A stretch of DNA of 64,000 nt, from assembly GCF_022811645.1 (NCBI RefSeq), contig NZ_CP094534.1, forward strand, positions 1,922,001 through 1,986,000, read 5' to 3'. The stretch comes from Hymenobacter monticola. Its GTDB lineage: Bacteria > Bacteroidota > Bacteroidia > Cytophagales > Hymenobacteraceae. The position numbers and the translations under genes are program-made. Shown here one piece after another: positions 1-8,109 of this stretch. The first letter of the stretch is position 1. Each line of letters opens with the position of its first letter. The notes beneath the pieces were generated by a model. That model did no database searches. It was not told the DNA's origin and was given only the letters and a program-made list of their open reading frames with translations.

Positions 1-489
1 GCGCAGGCCCAGCTGCTCGCCGGCCCGGGTCAGCTCCGAGTTGGCCAGGCCGTAAAGCACCAGCTCGGGCTGTACCTTGTACACGGCCTCGGCAATGGCC
101 TGGGCCAGGGCGGCGTTGGTAGCGGCCATGTTGTAGAGGGCGCCGTGTGGCTTGAGGTGGTGCAGGCGGCCGCCCTCGGCCTGGGCCACGGCGTGCAGGG
201 CGCCGAGCTGGTATACCGTCATGTCAAACGCTTCTTCGGCCGAAATATCCAGGTTGCGCCGGCCGAAGCCCACCAGGTCGGGCAGGCCGGGGTGGGCGCC
301 GAGGGCCACGCCGTGCCGCAGGGCAGCGCGCACAGTGCGCTTCATCACGCCCGGGTCGCCGGCGTGGAAGCCGCAGGCAATGTTGGCCGAGGTGATGAAG
401 GGCAATAGAGCCTCGTCGTTGCCCAGCGTCCAGGCGCCGAAGCTTTCGCCCATGTCGCAGTTCAAGTCGACGGTAGGAATTGGGGGCAT
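1..489 (-). CDS. pxpA: 5-oxoprolinase subunit A, LamB/YcsF family (partial, C-terminus outside window)
   Basis: Reading the minus strand from an ATG at 489 gives 163 codons open to the window edge, starting [20 protein letters not shown]. The [12 protein letters not shown] opening and later [15 protein letters not shown] and [10 protein letters not shown] segments are characteristic of the LamB/YcsF (PxpA) family. In the family, PxpA works with PxpB and PxpC in ATP-dependent ring opening of 5-oxoproline to glutamate in the cytoplasm. It lies downstream of pxpB and pxpC on the same strand, separated from pxpC by an inverted repeat at 533-659. The family is about 250 aa long, so roughly the last third is missing here only because the window ends. 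Identity is clear; the start is supported by the family N-terminus. Confidence 0.93.
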   Translation of the reverse strand, partial: MPPIPTVDLNCDMGESFGAWTLGNDEALLPFITSANIACGFHAGDPGVMKRTVRAALRHGVALGAHPGLPDLVGFGRRNLDISAEEAFDMTVYQLGALHAVAQAEGGRLHHLKPHGALYNMAATNAALAQAIAEAVYKVQPELVLYGLANSELTRAGEQLGLR

Positions 490-532
490 ACGCGTTGAGT
501 TTAAAAAGCGAAAAAACGGCGCAGACGTAGAA

Positions 533-659
533 CCTCACCCCCTGACCCCTCTCCTCAGGGAGAGGGGGCACCGGACTCGCTGCTGACGAAGTTCGTTTGG
601 AAATCGTCCTCACGAACCGGTGCTCCCTCTCCCTGAGGAGAGGGGGTCAGGGGGTGAGG
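533..659. repeat. long inverted repeat between pxpA and pxpC
   Basis: The left arm (533-574) and right arm (617-659) are reverse complements over about 42 bases with one indel and one mismatch, around a 42-base centre. The arms begin CCTCACCCCCTGACCCC. The right arm includes the stop codon and last codons of pxpC (647-658). In RNA this would fold into a very stable hairpin between pxpC and pxpA. It resembles the REP/MITE-like palindromes that litter Bacteroidota intergenic regions; I see no other copy in this window. Confidence 0.9.
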
Positions 660-1660
660 TTGACACGCAGCGCAATGCCCCGCCGCAACGCCCGCAGCTG
701 CCGTTCCTGCGCAAGGTACAGCGCCTGCGCCTCCGCCAGCGTTACTCGCTGAAACCATAGCTGCTGACCCGGCCGCAACTGCGCCAACACCGGGAAATCG
801 GCCGTAATAACCTGGGCCAGGCGCGGGTAGCCGCCGGTGGTTTGGTGGTCGGCCATGAGCGCTATGGGCTGCCCGCTTGCTGGCACCTGCACCGTGCCGA
901 AAGTGACGGCACCTGACAGCAGTTCGGCATTCGTCTGGCGGTTCAACTCCGGCCCCTGCAGGCGGTAGCCCATGCGGTCGGCTTCCGGGCTTACCCTGAA
1001 CGGCTGCTGCCAAAAGGCGCGCTGGCTGGCCGGGCTAAACTGCTCGTGCTCCGGCCCTGCTATAGCCCGCACCGTGGTTGCTGGCAACGGCGTGCCACAC
1101 AGCCGCGGGCCGGGTGTATAAGATGCCTGGGCCCATGTTTTGGGCGAAGCAAGGGCGGCTAGCATTGCCATGAGTTTCTGGCCCAGCGGCGTTGGAGGCG
1201 CCGTTGGCAGCACGTCGCCGGCCCGCAACGCCCGGCCGTGCAGCCCGCCCAGCCCAGCCCGCAGATAAGTAGACCGGCTGCCCAGCACCAGCGGCACGGC
1301 CACGCCGCCCGCCACCGCCAGGTAGGCCCTGCAGCCGGCCGCCGCCGCGCCGAAGGCCAGCTCGGTGCCGGCCGCCACCCACACGGGCCGGTTCATTCCC
1401 ACCGACCGGCCGTTGAGGGTGGGGGAGAGGTGGGCGCCCGTGAGGGCAATGAGGTGGTCGGCCTCGAAGCGGATGCGCGGGCCCAGCACCGTGATTTCGA
1501 GGCCGGCGGCATCTTCGGCATTGCCCACCAGTAGGTTGCCCACGCGCAGGGCCACGGCGTCCATGGCGCCGCTCACCACCACGCCGTCGGCCTGGTAGCC
1601 GTGGCGGCCAAGGTCCTGCACGGTGGTGAGCAGGCCGGGACGAAGGATGTTAAGGCTCAT
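647..1660 (-). CDS. pxpC: 5-oxoprolinase subunit C, biotin-dependent carboxyltransferase-like domain
   Basis: The product begins MSLNILRPGLLTTVQDLGRHGYQ, the typical start of KipA/PxpC (allophanate hydrolase subunit 2-like) proteins, and carries the GAMDAVALRVGN and ADHQTTGGYPRLAQV segments of the family. It partners PxpB, with which it forms the 5-oxoproline-handling complex. I chose the ATG at 1660, which overlaps the pxpB stop by 11 bases; an in-frame ATG at 1693 would add 11 residues lacking family similarity. About 337 aa, within the usual size. The final residues VNLTP and the TGA stop lie inside or at the edge of the inverted repeat at 533-659, so the C-terminus is probably shaped by that insertion. 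Confidence 0.92.
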   Translation of the reverse strand: MSLNILRPGLLTTVQDLGRHGYQADGVVVSGAMDAVALRVGNLLVGNAEDAAGLEITVLGPRIRFEADHLIALTGAHLSPTLNGRSVGMNRPVWVAAGTELAFGAAAAGCRAYLAVAGGVAVPLVLGSRSTYLRAGLGGLHGRALRAGDVLPTAPPTPLGQKLMAMLAALASPKTWAQASYTPGPRLCGTPLPATTVRAIAGPEHEQFSPASQRAFWQQPFRVSPEADRMGYRLQGPELNRQTNAELLSGAVTFGTVQVPASGQPIALMADHQTTGGYPRLAQVITADFPVLAQLRPGQQLWFQRVTLAEAQALYLAQERQLRALRRGIALRVNLTP

Positions 1661-2402
1661 TCCGCTGAAGCTGCTCAAATTCCGCCCGGCCAATGGGCAC
1701 GAAGCGCAGGCGCTGGCCCGCCTGCAGGCGGCTGGGCTGGGCCCGAGTGGGGTCGAACAGCCGCAACGGCGTGCGGCCGATGAGCTGCCAGCCGCCCGGC
1801 GTGGGCAGCGAATAAATGCCGGTTTGGGCGCCCGCGATGCCTACCGTGCCGGCCGGCACCTGCAGGCGCGGCCGGGCCCGGCGCGGGGTGGCCAGCCGCG
1901 CATCGAGCCCGCCCAGGTAGGGGAAGCCGGGCGCGAAACCTATCATGTACACCAGGTAGTCGGGCGCCGAATGCCGCGCCACTACTTCTTCCCTGCTCAA
2001 GCCGGCGTGCTGGGCTACCGCCTCCAGGTCAGGCCCGAACTCGTCGCCGTAGCAGACCGGGATTTCTACCACAGCGCCCTCGGAAGCCACCGGCGTGGCC
2101 AGCGCGGCGGGCAGCAACTGCCGCAGCACTTCGGTTATCTGCTCGTACGGCAGGCGGTGCCCTTGCCCATTCAGCAGCCACGGGTCATAGTACACCGTGA
2201 GGGTGGTGAAGGCGGGCACCAACTCGCGCAGGCCCGCAAAGGGGTGCTGCGTGAGGTAATGGCGCACGGCCTGGATGGCGCGGTGCGTTTCGGGGCCGAT
2301 GGCGTGGCCAAATTCCAGCACCACGGCCGCGTCGCCCAGTGGAAACAGGCGCACGTCGGCTGCGGGCGTCGGCACTGGCAGATGGTTGGGCGCGGGGCTC
2401 AC
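1650..2402 (-). CDS. pxpB: 5-oxoprolinase subunit B, KipI family
   Basis: About 250 aa with the KipI/PxpB signatures VRLFPLGDAAVVLEFG near the N-terminus, FAGLRELVPAFTTLTVYYD, MIGFAPGFPYLGGLD and TPGGWQLIGRTP. It acts with PxpC and PxpA in 5-oxoproline cleavage; KipI-type homologues can also inhibit histidine kinases, but the pxp context favours the metabolic role. The frame is open far upstream but overlaps a divergent peptidase gene there and has no ATG in the right place, so I chose the GTG at 2402; a second GTG at 2375 is possible. It overlaps pxpC and is the first gene of the set. A divergent peptidase starts 45 bases away. Confidence 0.88.
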   Translation of the reverse strand: MSPAPNHLPVPTPAADVRLFPLGDAAVVLEFGHAIGPETHRAIQAVRHYLTQHPFAGLRELVPAFTTLTVYYDPWLLNGQGHRLPYEQITEVLRQLLPAALATPVASEGAVVEIPVCYGDEFGPDLEAVAQHAGLSREEVVARHSAPDYLVYMIGFAPGFPYLGGLDARLATPRRARPRLQVPAGTVGIAGAQTGIYSLPTPGGWQLIGRTPLRLFDPTRAQPSRLQAGQRLRFVPIGRAEFEQLQRNEP

Positions 2403-2413
2403 GGGCTGGCGGT

Positions 2414-2421
2414 TACTTTTG
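2414..2421 (+). promoter_or_regulatory. candidate -7 element (TACTTTTG) for the M1 peptidase gene
   Basis: TACTTTTG matches the Bacteroidota -7 consensus TAnnTTTG and ends 26 bases before the ATG at 2448. No TTTG -33 box with the usual 19-21 base spacing is present; the nearest TTG is about 25 bases upstream. The assignment is by motif and position only. Confidence 0.4.
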
Positions 2422-2447
2422 GGCTCTTTGCTTTTGCGCTTGTGCCG

Positions 2448-5087
2448 ATGAATTATAGCGTCCGTAAATATGGCAGGGCCGGCGGCTTGCTGCTCGCCCT
2501 GGTGGCCGGGGCCTGCCAGCGCCCGCCCGTTGCCCAAACCAAGCTGCCCGCCGCTGCCAGCGCGCCTGCCGCGCCCATCCGCCCGCTGCCGCCCATCGAG
2601 AAAGGCGTGTCGGAGGTGCTGGCCGTGGCCCGTAAGCAGCGCATCAGCCGGGTGGCCTATGGCCTCGACCTGAATATTCCGGCCGAAAAAGCCAAACCCA
2701 TTGCGGCCGAGGAAACCGTGACGTTTACCCTGCGCGATGCCGCCGACCCGGTGCAGCTCGATTTCAAAGCGCCCACTGCCAACCTGCACGGTCTTAAGGT
2801 GAACGGCCAGCCTGTTACCATCGACCACCGCGGCGAACACCTCGTGCTGCCCGCCTCGGCGCTGAAAATCGGCCGCAACGTGGTCGAAATCAGTCTCACG
2901 GCAGGCGAGCAGTCGCTCAACCGCAACGCCGACTACCTCTACACCCTGCTGGTACCCGACCGCGCCCGCACCGTGGCGCCGGTGTTCGACCAGCCTGATT
3001 TAAAGGCCACGTTTGAGCTGACCCTCACTGTGCCGAGACAGTGGCAAGCAGTAGCCAATGCGCCGCTGGTTGATTCAGTTGTAACCGCCGACGGCTTATT
3101 GCCGGGACGAAAGTTCTGCCACTTTGTTACCTCCGACAGCATTAGCACCTACCTGTTTTCCTTCGCGGCGGGCAAATTCTCGCGCCTGAGCCGCACGCTA
3201 GACAAGCGGGCCTTGACGCTGCTGCACCGCGAAACCGACCCGGCCAAGCTGCGCCTGAGCCTCGGCCCCATCTTCCAGCTGCACGCCGATGCGCTGGCGT
3301 TTATGGAGCAGTACACGGGCTTGGCGTATCCGTTTCAGAAGTTCGATTTTACGGCCATTCCCGATTTCCAGTACGGCGGCATGGAGCACGTGGGCGCCAT
3401 CGACTACAAGGCCTCCACGCTGTTTCTGGACGAGGGTGCCACGCAAGACCAAGTACTGGCCCGCTCTAACCTAGTGGCCCACGAAACCGCGCACATGTGG
3501 TTTGGCGACTTGGTGACCATGCGCTGGTTCAACGACGTGTGGATGAAGGAGGTATTTGCCAATTTCATGGCCGACAAAATCACGCAGGTGGCGGTTAAAA
3601 ACTCGAACTACGACCTCAAATTCGTCATCGACCACTACCCGGCGGCCTACGGCATCGACCGTACCGCCGGGGCCAACCCCATCCGGCAGCCGCTGGCCAA
3701 TTTGCAGGACGCGGGCTCGCTCTACGGCAACATCATCTACCACAAGGCGCCCATTATGATGCGGCAGCTGGAGCGCCTGATGGGGCCCGAAGCCTTCCAG
3801 TCCGGCTTGCAGGAGTATTTGAAAAAATACGCCCACGGCAACGCCACCTGGCCCGACCTCATCGACATCCTCGACGCCCGCACCCCCGCCGACCTGCAGG
3901 CCTGGAACCAGGTGTGGGTGAACCAGCCCGGCCGGCCCGTGTTCAGCTACCGCATCAGCGGCGGCCACGACCAGCGCTACGGCATATATATGACCCAAAC
4001 CGCCGAGGACGGCTCCGACCGTATCTGGCCCCAGGAATTTGAGGTCCTGATTGAGTCGGCCAGTGGCGAGCAGCAACAGGTGACCGTGAAGATGGATGGC
4101 CAGGAGAAGGGCACCCGCATCCCGTTTCTGCCGAAGCTTATCGTGTTCAACTCCACGGGTGTGGGCTACGGCGTGTTCCCGGCCGCACCGGAGCTGCTTG
4201 CTGGTGTGACGCAGCTCAAGAGCCCCGTAGCCCGGGCCGCCACCTACATCAACCTCTACGAAAACATGCTGCGCGGCGAGGCCACTGCGCCGCTGCAGCT
4301 GCTCGGGGCCTATCGCCAGGCCCTCACCCGCGAACCTGAGGAGCTGAACCTGAAGCTGCTCACGGGCCAGGCCAGCGCCATTTTCTGGCAGTTTCTCAGC
4401 CCCGCGCAGCGACAGGCGGTGGGCCCGGGGCTGGAAGCCGATTTGTGGGCCGCCCTGCAGAAAAACCCGGCCGCGAACTCGAAAAAGCAACTGTTCAAAA
4501 CCTACCAGTCGGTGGCCCTGACCAAAGCAGCGCAGGCTCGCCTCTACCAAATCTGGCAGGCGCAGCAAGCGCCCGCGGGCGTGAAGCTGACCGAAGACGA
4601 CTACACCGCCCTGGCCCTGGCGCTGGCCGTGCGCGACTACCCGGCCGCCGAGTCCATCCTGCCCCAGCAGCTGGCGCGCATCAAAAACGTGGACCGCCGC
4701 CAGCGGCTGGAATTTCTGATGCCGGCCCTCTCGCCCGACGGGGCCACGCGCGACGCCTTTTTCGCCACCTTGAAAGACGAGAAAGGCCGCGAGAAAGAAG
4801 CCTGGGTGACCTCGGCGCTCGGCTACCTGCACCACCCGCTGCGCCAGGCCACGTCGGAAAAATACCTGCCCGCCAGCCTCGATTTACTGGAAGAAATCCA
4901 GCTCACGGGCGACATCTTCTTTCCGTATTCGTGGCTGCAGGCCACGCTCGGCAGCTACCAGTCGCCCACGGCCGCCGCTACCGTGCGGGCCTTTTTGGCC
5001 GCTCACCCCAACTACAACCCCCAGCTGCGCGCCAAGCTCCTGCAAGCTGCCGACGACCTGTTCCGAGCCGAGAAGCTCGTGCGCTGA
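2448..5087 (+). CDS. M1 family zinc aminopeptidase, lipoprotein
   Basis: An 879-aa protein starting MNYSVRKYGRAGG with a lipobox ending LVAGAC, so it is probably anchored in a membrane and faces the periplasm or outside. It has the exopeptidase motif GGMEH (in place of the classical GAMEN) and the zinc site HETAH with ligands H345 and H349 and a third ligand E368 after 18 residues (WMKEVFANF). M1 enzymes remove N-terminal residues from peptides. The frame is open upstream into pxpB, but the ATG at 2448 directly precedes the signal peptide and follows a TAnnTTTG element. Two plus-strand genes follow at 34 and 24 bases, suggesting an operon. The substrate is unknown. Confidence 0.9.
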   Translation: MNYSVRKYGRAGGLLLALVAGACQRPPVAQTKLPAAASAPAAPIRPLPPIEKGVSEVLAVARKQRISRVAYGLDLNIPAEKAKPIAAEETVTFTLRDAADPVQLDFKAPTANLHGLKVNGQPVTIDHRGEHLVLPASALKIGRNVVEISLTAGEQSLNRNADYLYTLLVPDRARTVAPVFDQPDLKATFELTLTVPRQWQAVANAPLVDSVVTADGLLPGRKFCHFVTSDSISTYLFSFAAGKFSRLSRTLDKRALTLLHRETDPAKLRLSLGPIFQLHADALAFMEQYTGLAYPFQKFDFTAIPDFQYGGMEHVGAIDYKASTLFLDEGATQDQVLARSNLVAHETAHMWFGDLVTMRWFNDVWMKEVFANFMADKITQVAVKNSNYDLKFVIDHYPAAYGIDRTAGANPIRQPLANLQDAGSLYGNIIYHKAPIMMRQLERLMGPEAFQSGLQEYLKKYAHGNATWPDLIDILDARTPADLQAWNQVWVNQPGRPVFSYRISGGHDQRYGIYMTQTAEDGSDRIWPQEFEVLIESASGEQQQVTVKMDGQEKGTRIPFLPKLIVFNSTGVGYGVFPAAPELLAGVTQLKSPVARAATYINLYENMLRGEATAPLQLLGAYRQALTREPEELNLKLLTGQASAIFWQFLSPAQRQAVGPGLEADLWAALQKNPAANSKKQLFKTYQSVALTKAAQARLYQIWQAQQAPAGVKLTEDDYTALALALAVRDYPAAESILPQQLARIKNVDRRQRLEFLMPALSPDGATRDAFFATLKDEKGREKEAWVTSALGYLHHPLRQATSEKYLPASLDLLEEIQLTGDIFFPYSWLQATLGSYQSPTAAATVRAFLAAHPNYNPQLRAKLLQAADDLFRAEKLVR

Positions 5088-5121
5088 AAGCCCGGGTATT
5101 TCGTGTTCCACTTCATTCCGC

Positions 5122-6303
5122 ATGAGCATCAGATTTCAGAAAAAGATGGCCGGGCTGCGGCACCTGCCACAGCGCCTGTTTCGGCTGAGTGGGTTCGATG
5201 TATTGGGTGGGTGGGCGCTGCTGGCGGCCTGCTCCGGGCCCGGCACGTCCGAGAAAGCGCCGGCTAAGGCGGAAGCCGAAGTGGCCGCAGCTGCGCCGGC
5301 CGCCCCGGCTCCCGCGCCAACGAAAAAAGATTTGCAAACCTTCTACGCCGGCACGCTGGGCGGCAAGCTGGCCGTGCGCCTGTGCCTGCTGCCCGCCGAT
5401 ACCGTGGTGGCTGGCGACTATTACTACGAGCCGCGAGGCGCGGGTATTGCCCTACTCGGCCAGCATGAGCCTGGCGGTCGGCTACGGTTGCGTGAGTTTA
5501 CCAACAAGAAGCACCCCGACCGGCCCACGGCAGAATTCCTCCTGGTGACGGCTGCGCCCGACGGCTCGCTGGCCGGCACCTGGCGCACGCTGCCACCTGC
5601 CCGGCCGCGGCAGCTTGCCGTGACGTTGCGCCCCTACGCCCCGCCGCCCGGGGCCGACTGCCGCGTGCGCATCACCAACGCCGAGGACGGCGACCCCACC
5701 ATCACGGTGCCCGACGCGGCCGTGACCCAGTTGCTGCGCGTGCAGCTGCGCCGCCTCGTGGCCGAAGACAGCGGCGACCCCGGCACCCAGATGCTGACCG
5801 CCGAATACGCCGACAACTGCCTGCTAAGCATTATGCTGCACAGCGAAATGGTGGGCGCCAACGTGACGCCGGGCATCAGCCACAGCGTGTATGACCTGCG
5901 CACCGGCGAGGGCATTTCGATAGAATCAGAAATTGACCCTAAAAAAGTGCCGGCACTGGTAGCCGAAGCCAACCGCCGCCTGCAGGCCCAGCTGCAGCGC
6001 TTCATCAACGACAACAAGGCGGAGGAAGGCGAAGGCGGCATTTTGCAGGAGGAAGACGTGGCCGGGCTGCGTCAGCAGCAGTACACCCGCGCCACCTTCG
6101 ACGCCTACTACGGCAGCTACCTGCTCAACGATTCCGTGCGCTTTGACTTTCCCATCGAATACGAATACATGAACAGCTTCGTCTCCAAGATGTACACCAA
6201 TGCCTTCGCGGCGCCCTTTTCCTTCGCTGAAATCCAGCCCTACCTGTTGCCCAACAGCCCCCTGCGCCGCTTGGCAACGGTCGCGGCAACGCCGCCGAAA
6301 TAG
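5122..6303 (+). CDS. hypothetical secreted lipoprotein
   Basis: A 393-aa product with a basic N-terminus, a hydrophobic stretch and a lipobox LLAAC around residue 37, followed by an Ala/Pro-rich linker and a folded-looking domain. The middle part (YYYEPRGAGIALLGQ, then a GTWRT-type segment) resembles the small beta-domains that measure matrix-like repeats in Bacteroidota lipoproteins. The C-terminal half, with LTAEYADNCLLSIMLHSEM and a FPIEYEYMNSF segment, faintly recalls DUF3298/RsiV-like domains. I do not recognise a specific family. It sits between the M1 peptidase and a reductase, close enough to be cotranscribed. An ATG at 5146 in the same frame is an alternative start. Confidence 0.75.
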   Translation: MSIRFQKKMAGLRHLPQRLFRLSGFDVLGGWALLAACSGPGTSEKAPAKAEAEVAAAAPAAPAPAPTKKDLQTFYAGTLGGKLAVRLCLLPADTVVAGDYYYEPRGAGIALLGQHEPGGRLRLREFTNKKHPDRPTAEFLLVTAAPDGSLAGTWRTLPPARPRQLAVTLRPYAPPPGADCRVRITNAEDGDPTITVPDAAVTQLLRVQLRRLVAEDSGDPGTQMLTAEYADNCLLSIMLHSEMVGANVTPGISHSVYDLRTGEGISIESEIDPKKVPALVAEANRRLQAQLQRFINDNKAEEGEGGILQEEDVAGLRQQQYTRATFDAYYGSYLLNDSVRFDFPIEYEYMNSFVSKMYTNAFAAPFSFAEIQPYLLPNSPLRRLATVAATPPK

Positions 6304-6327
6304 TCCGCCACAGACGTAAGCAAACCC

Positions 6328-7374
6328 ATGCCCGACGCCTACCAACTGCTCACCATCGAGGCCATCCGGCAGCACAGCGCCAACGCGCGCACGCTGGTGC
6401 TGCACCCCACGCCCGGCCAGGCGCTGCCCTACGCAGCCGGCCAGTATCTCACGCTGGTGCGCCAGGTGCACGGCCGCGAAATGCGCCGGTCGTACTCGTT
6501 CAGCTCGGCGCCGGGCTTGGGCGAGGTGCCGGCCATCACCGTGAAGCGCGTCGACAACGGCCTGTTTTCGCGCTGGCTGGTGGATGATGTGCGCGTGGGC
6601 GACGTGCTGCGCACCAGCGGCACGGGCGGCTTTTTCACCTTACCCCCTGATGTTGAGGAATACCAGCAGCTCGTTTTGCTGGCCGCCGGCAGCGGCATCA
6701 CCCCCATTTTCTCCCTGCTCAAAGCGGCCTTGCACCAGCACACGCAGTTATCGGTGCTGCTCTGCTACAGCAACCGCACGCCGGCCGACGCGCTGTTTCT
6801 GGCGGAACTGCAGGCGCTGGCACAGCAGTTTGCCGGGCAGCTGCACCTGGAGCTGTTTTTCAGCCACGACCCCGCGCTCTACCGCGCCCACCTGCACCGC
6901 GAGCTGCTGGTCCAGCTAGTGGCCCGGCACGCCCCCGCGCCGCCCGCGCGCACCCTGGCCTACCTCTGCGGCCCCCTCGATTTTATGCGCATGGGCACCT
7001 ACGGCCTGCACGAAGCCGGCCTGCCGCTGGCCCATATCCGGCGCGAGCTGTTCCAGACTGGCCAGCCCGCGCCGGCCCCCCTCGTACCACCCGACACGGC
7101 CGCGCACACCGTCACACTGCTGCTCCGCGGCCAGGCACACCGCCTCCTGGTGCAATACCCGCACACCATCCTCCAGGCGGCCAAACAAGCCGGCCTCAAG
7201 CTGCCCTACAGCTGCGAGGTGGGCCAATGCGGCAATTGCGCCGCCCGCTGCACCCAGGGCCAGGTCTGGATGAAGGCTAACGAAGTCCTCACCGACCGCG
7301 AGCTGGCCCGGGGCCTCGTGCTCACCTGCACCGGCTATCCCGTGGGCGGCGACGCCACACTGGAGCTGGGCTGA
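6328..7374 (+). CDS. ferredoxin-NADP reductase-like protein with C-terminal 2Fe-2S domain (PaaE/Hcr type)
   Basis: A 348-aa protein with three domains in order: an FAD-binding barrel with the RRSYSFSSAPG motif, an NAD(P)-binding domain with LLAAGSGITPIFSLL, and a plant-type [2Fe-2S] ferredoxin domain with CEVGQCGNC and a fourth cysteine in LVLTCTGYP. This architecture passes electrons from NAD(P)H through FAD to the iron-sulfur cluster and on to an oxygenase or other acceptor, as in PaaE and Hcr. No phenylacetate genes are nearby, so the acceptor is unknown and no gene symbol is given. It is the third gene of a plus-strand run and converges on the acetyltransferase gene downstream. Confidence 0.9.
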   Translation: MPDAYQLLTIEAIRQHSANARTLVLHPTPGQALPYAAGQYLTLVRQVHGREMRRSYSFSSAPGLGEVPAITVKRVDNGLFSRWLVDDVRVGDVLRTSGTGGFFTLPPDVEEYQQLVLLAAGSGITPIFSLLKAALHQHTQLSVLLCYSNRTPADALFLAELQALAQQFAGQLHLELFFSHDPALYRAHLHRELLVQLVARHAPAPPARTLAYLCGPLDFMRMGTYGLHEAGLPLAHIRRELFQTGQPAPAPLVPPDTAAHTVTLLLRGQAHRLLVQYPHTILQAAKQAGLKLPYSCEVGQCGNCAARCTQGQVWMKANEVLTDRELARGLVLTCTGYPVGGDATLELG

Positions 7375-7390
7375 AGCAGACCGCGCAGCA

Positions 7391-7900
7391 TTACAGCCCT
7401 TTCTCCAGCACCAGCAGCGTGAGGGGCTGCCGGGGGATGCCGAAGCGCGGGTCGGTGGGAAAGGGCTCGGTGCCGCCGGTTTGGCGGTAGCCCTGGCGCT
7501 CGTAATAAGCAATGAGCTCCGACCGCACCGAGATGACCGTCATCTTGCTGGTGGTGCAGCCGTGCTGCCGGCCGTAGTCTTCGGCCGCTTTCAGGAGGAA
7601 CTTGCCTACGCCGTGCGCCTGCTTTTCCGGGTCGACGGCCAGCATGCCGAGGTACACCTTCGGGCCGGTAGGCTGGGCATAGAAGCTGCCTAGTAGCTCG
7701 TTGCTCTCGTCCAGGCACATAAGGATGGCAGCGCCGGGCACCGCCAGCATCTCGCGCAGCCCTTCCTCGTCGATGCGCTGCCCGTCGAGCAGGTGCGCCT
7801 CGGTGGTCCAGCCTTGGCGGGAGGCGTCGCCGCGGTAGGCGCGGTTCACGAGGCGGGTGAGGCGAGGGACGTCGGTGGTGGTGGCGGTGGCGAGAATCAT
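7391..7900 (-). CDS. GNAT family N-acetyltransferase
   Basis: A 169-aa protein with the GNAT fold signatures: an N-terminal ATTTDVPRLTRLVNRAYRG helix region, YLGMLAVDPEKQAHGVGKFLL (motif A, acetyl-CoA pyrophosphate loop), and AYYERQGYRQTGG (motif B). GNAT enzymes transfer acetyl groups from acetyl-CoA to an amine; the substrate cannot be told from sequence. It is a single gene converging with the reductase gene, 16 bases apart. The start ATG at 7900 is well placed. Confidence 0.9.
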   Translation of the reverse strand: MILATATTTDVPRLTRLVNRAYRGDASRQGWTTEAHLLDGQRIDEEGLREMLAVPGAAILMCLDESNELLGSFYAQPTGPKVYLGMLAVDPEKQAHGVGKFLLKAAEDYGRQHGCTTSKMTVISVRSELIAYYERQGYRQTGGTEPFPTDPRFGIPRQPLTLLVLEKGL

Positions 7901-7998
7901 TATAAGAGCATGCTACAGCAAAATTATCAACCCTGCCTGGAATAGGAGGTGGTCCTACTTTCGGGCGAACTATTCCTGTAAATTATTTATAAAAAATA

Positions 7999-8029
7999 TT
8001 GTGATAGTTAATTGCTCGCTTTAAGTTTG
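7999..8029 (+). promoter_or_regulatory. Bacteroidota-type promoter for the T9SS protein at 8110
   Basis: A TTG at 7999-8001 is followed after 20 bases by TAAGTTTG at 8022-8029, matching the -33/-7 layout of Bacteroidota primary sigma promoters. Transcription would start near 8036, giving a leader of about 75 bases. The surrounding 7905-8100 is conspicuously AT-rich compared with the rest of the window. Confidence 0.6.
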
Positions 8030-8109
8030 TTGCCTGTCAATAATTATAAAAATTGTTGGCATGCGACAAATAATATGTTCTCATCTCCTAACACCCTTCT
8101 TTCACCTAA

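Noticed and set aside
2403..2840. N-terminal extension of pxpB
   Set aside because: The frame is open but runs antisense to the M1 peptidase gene and lacks family similarity; the GTG at 2402 is a better start.
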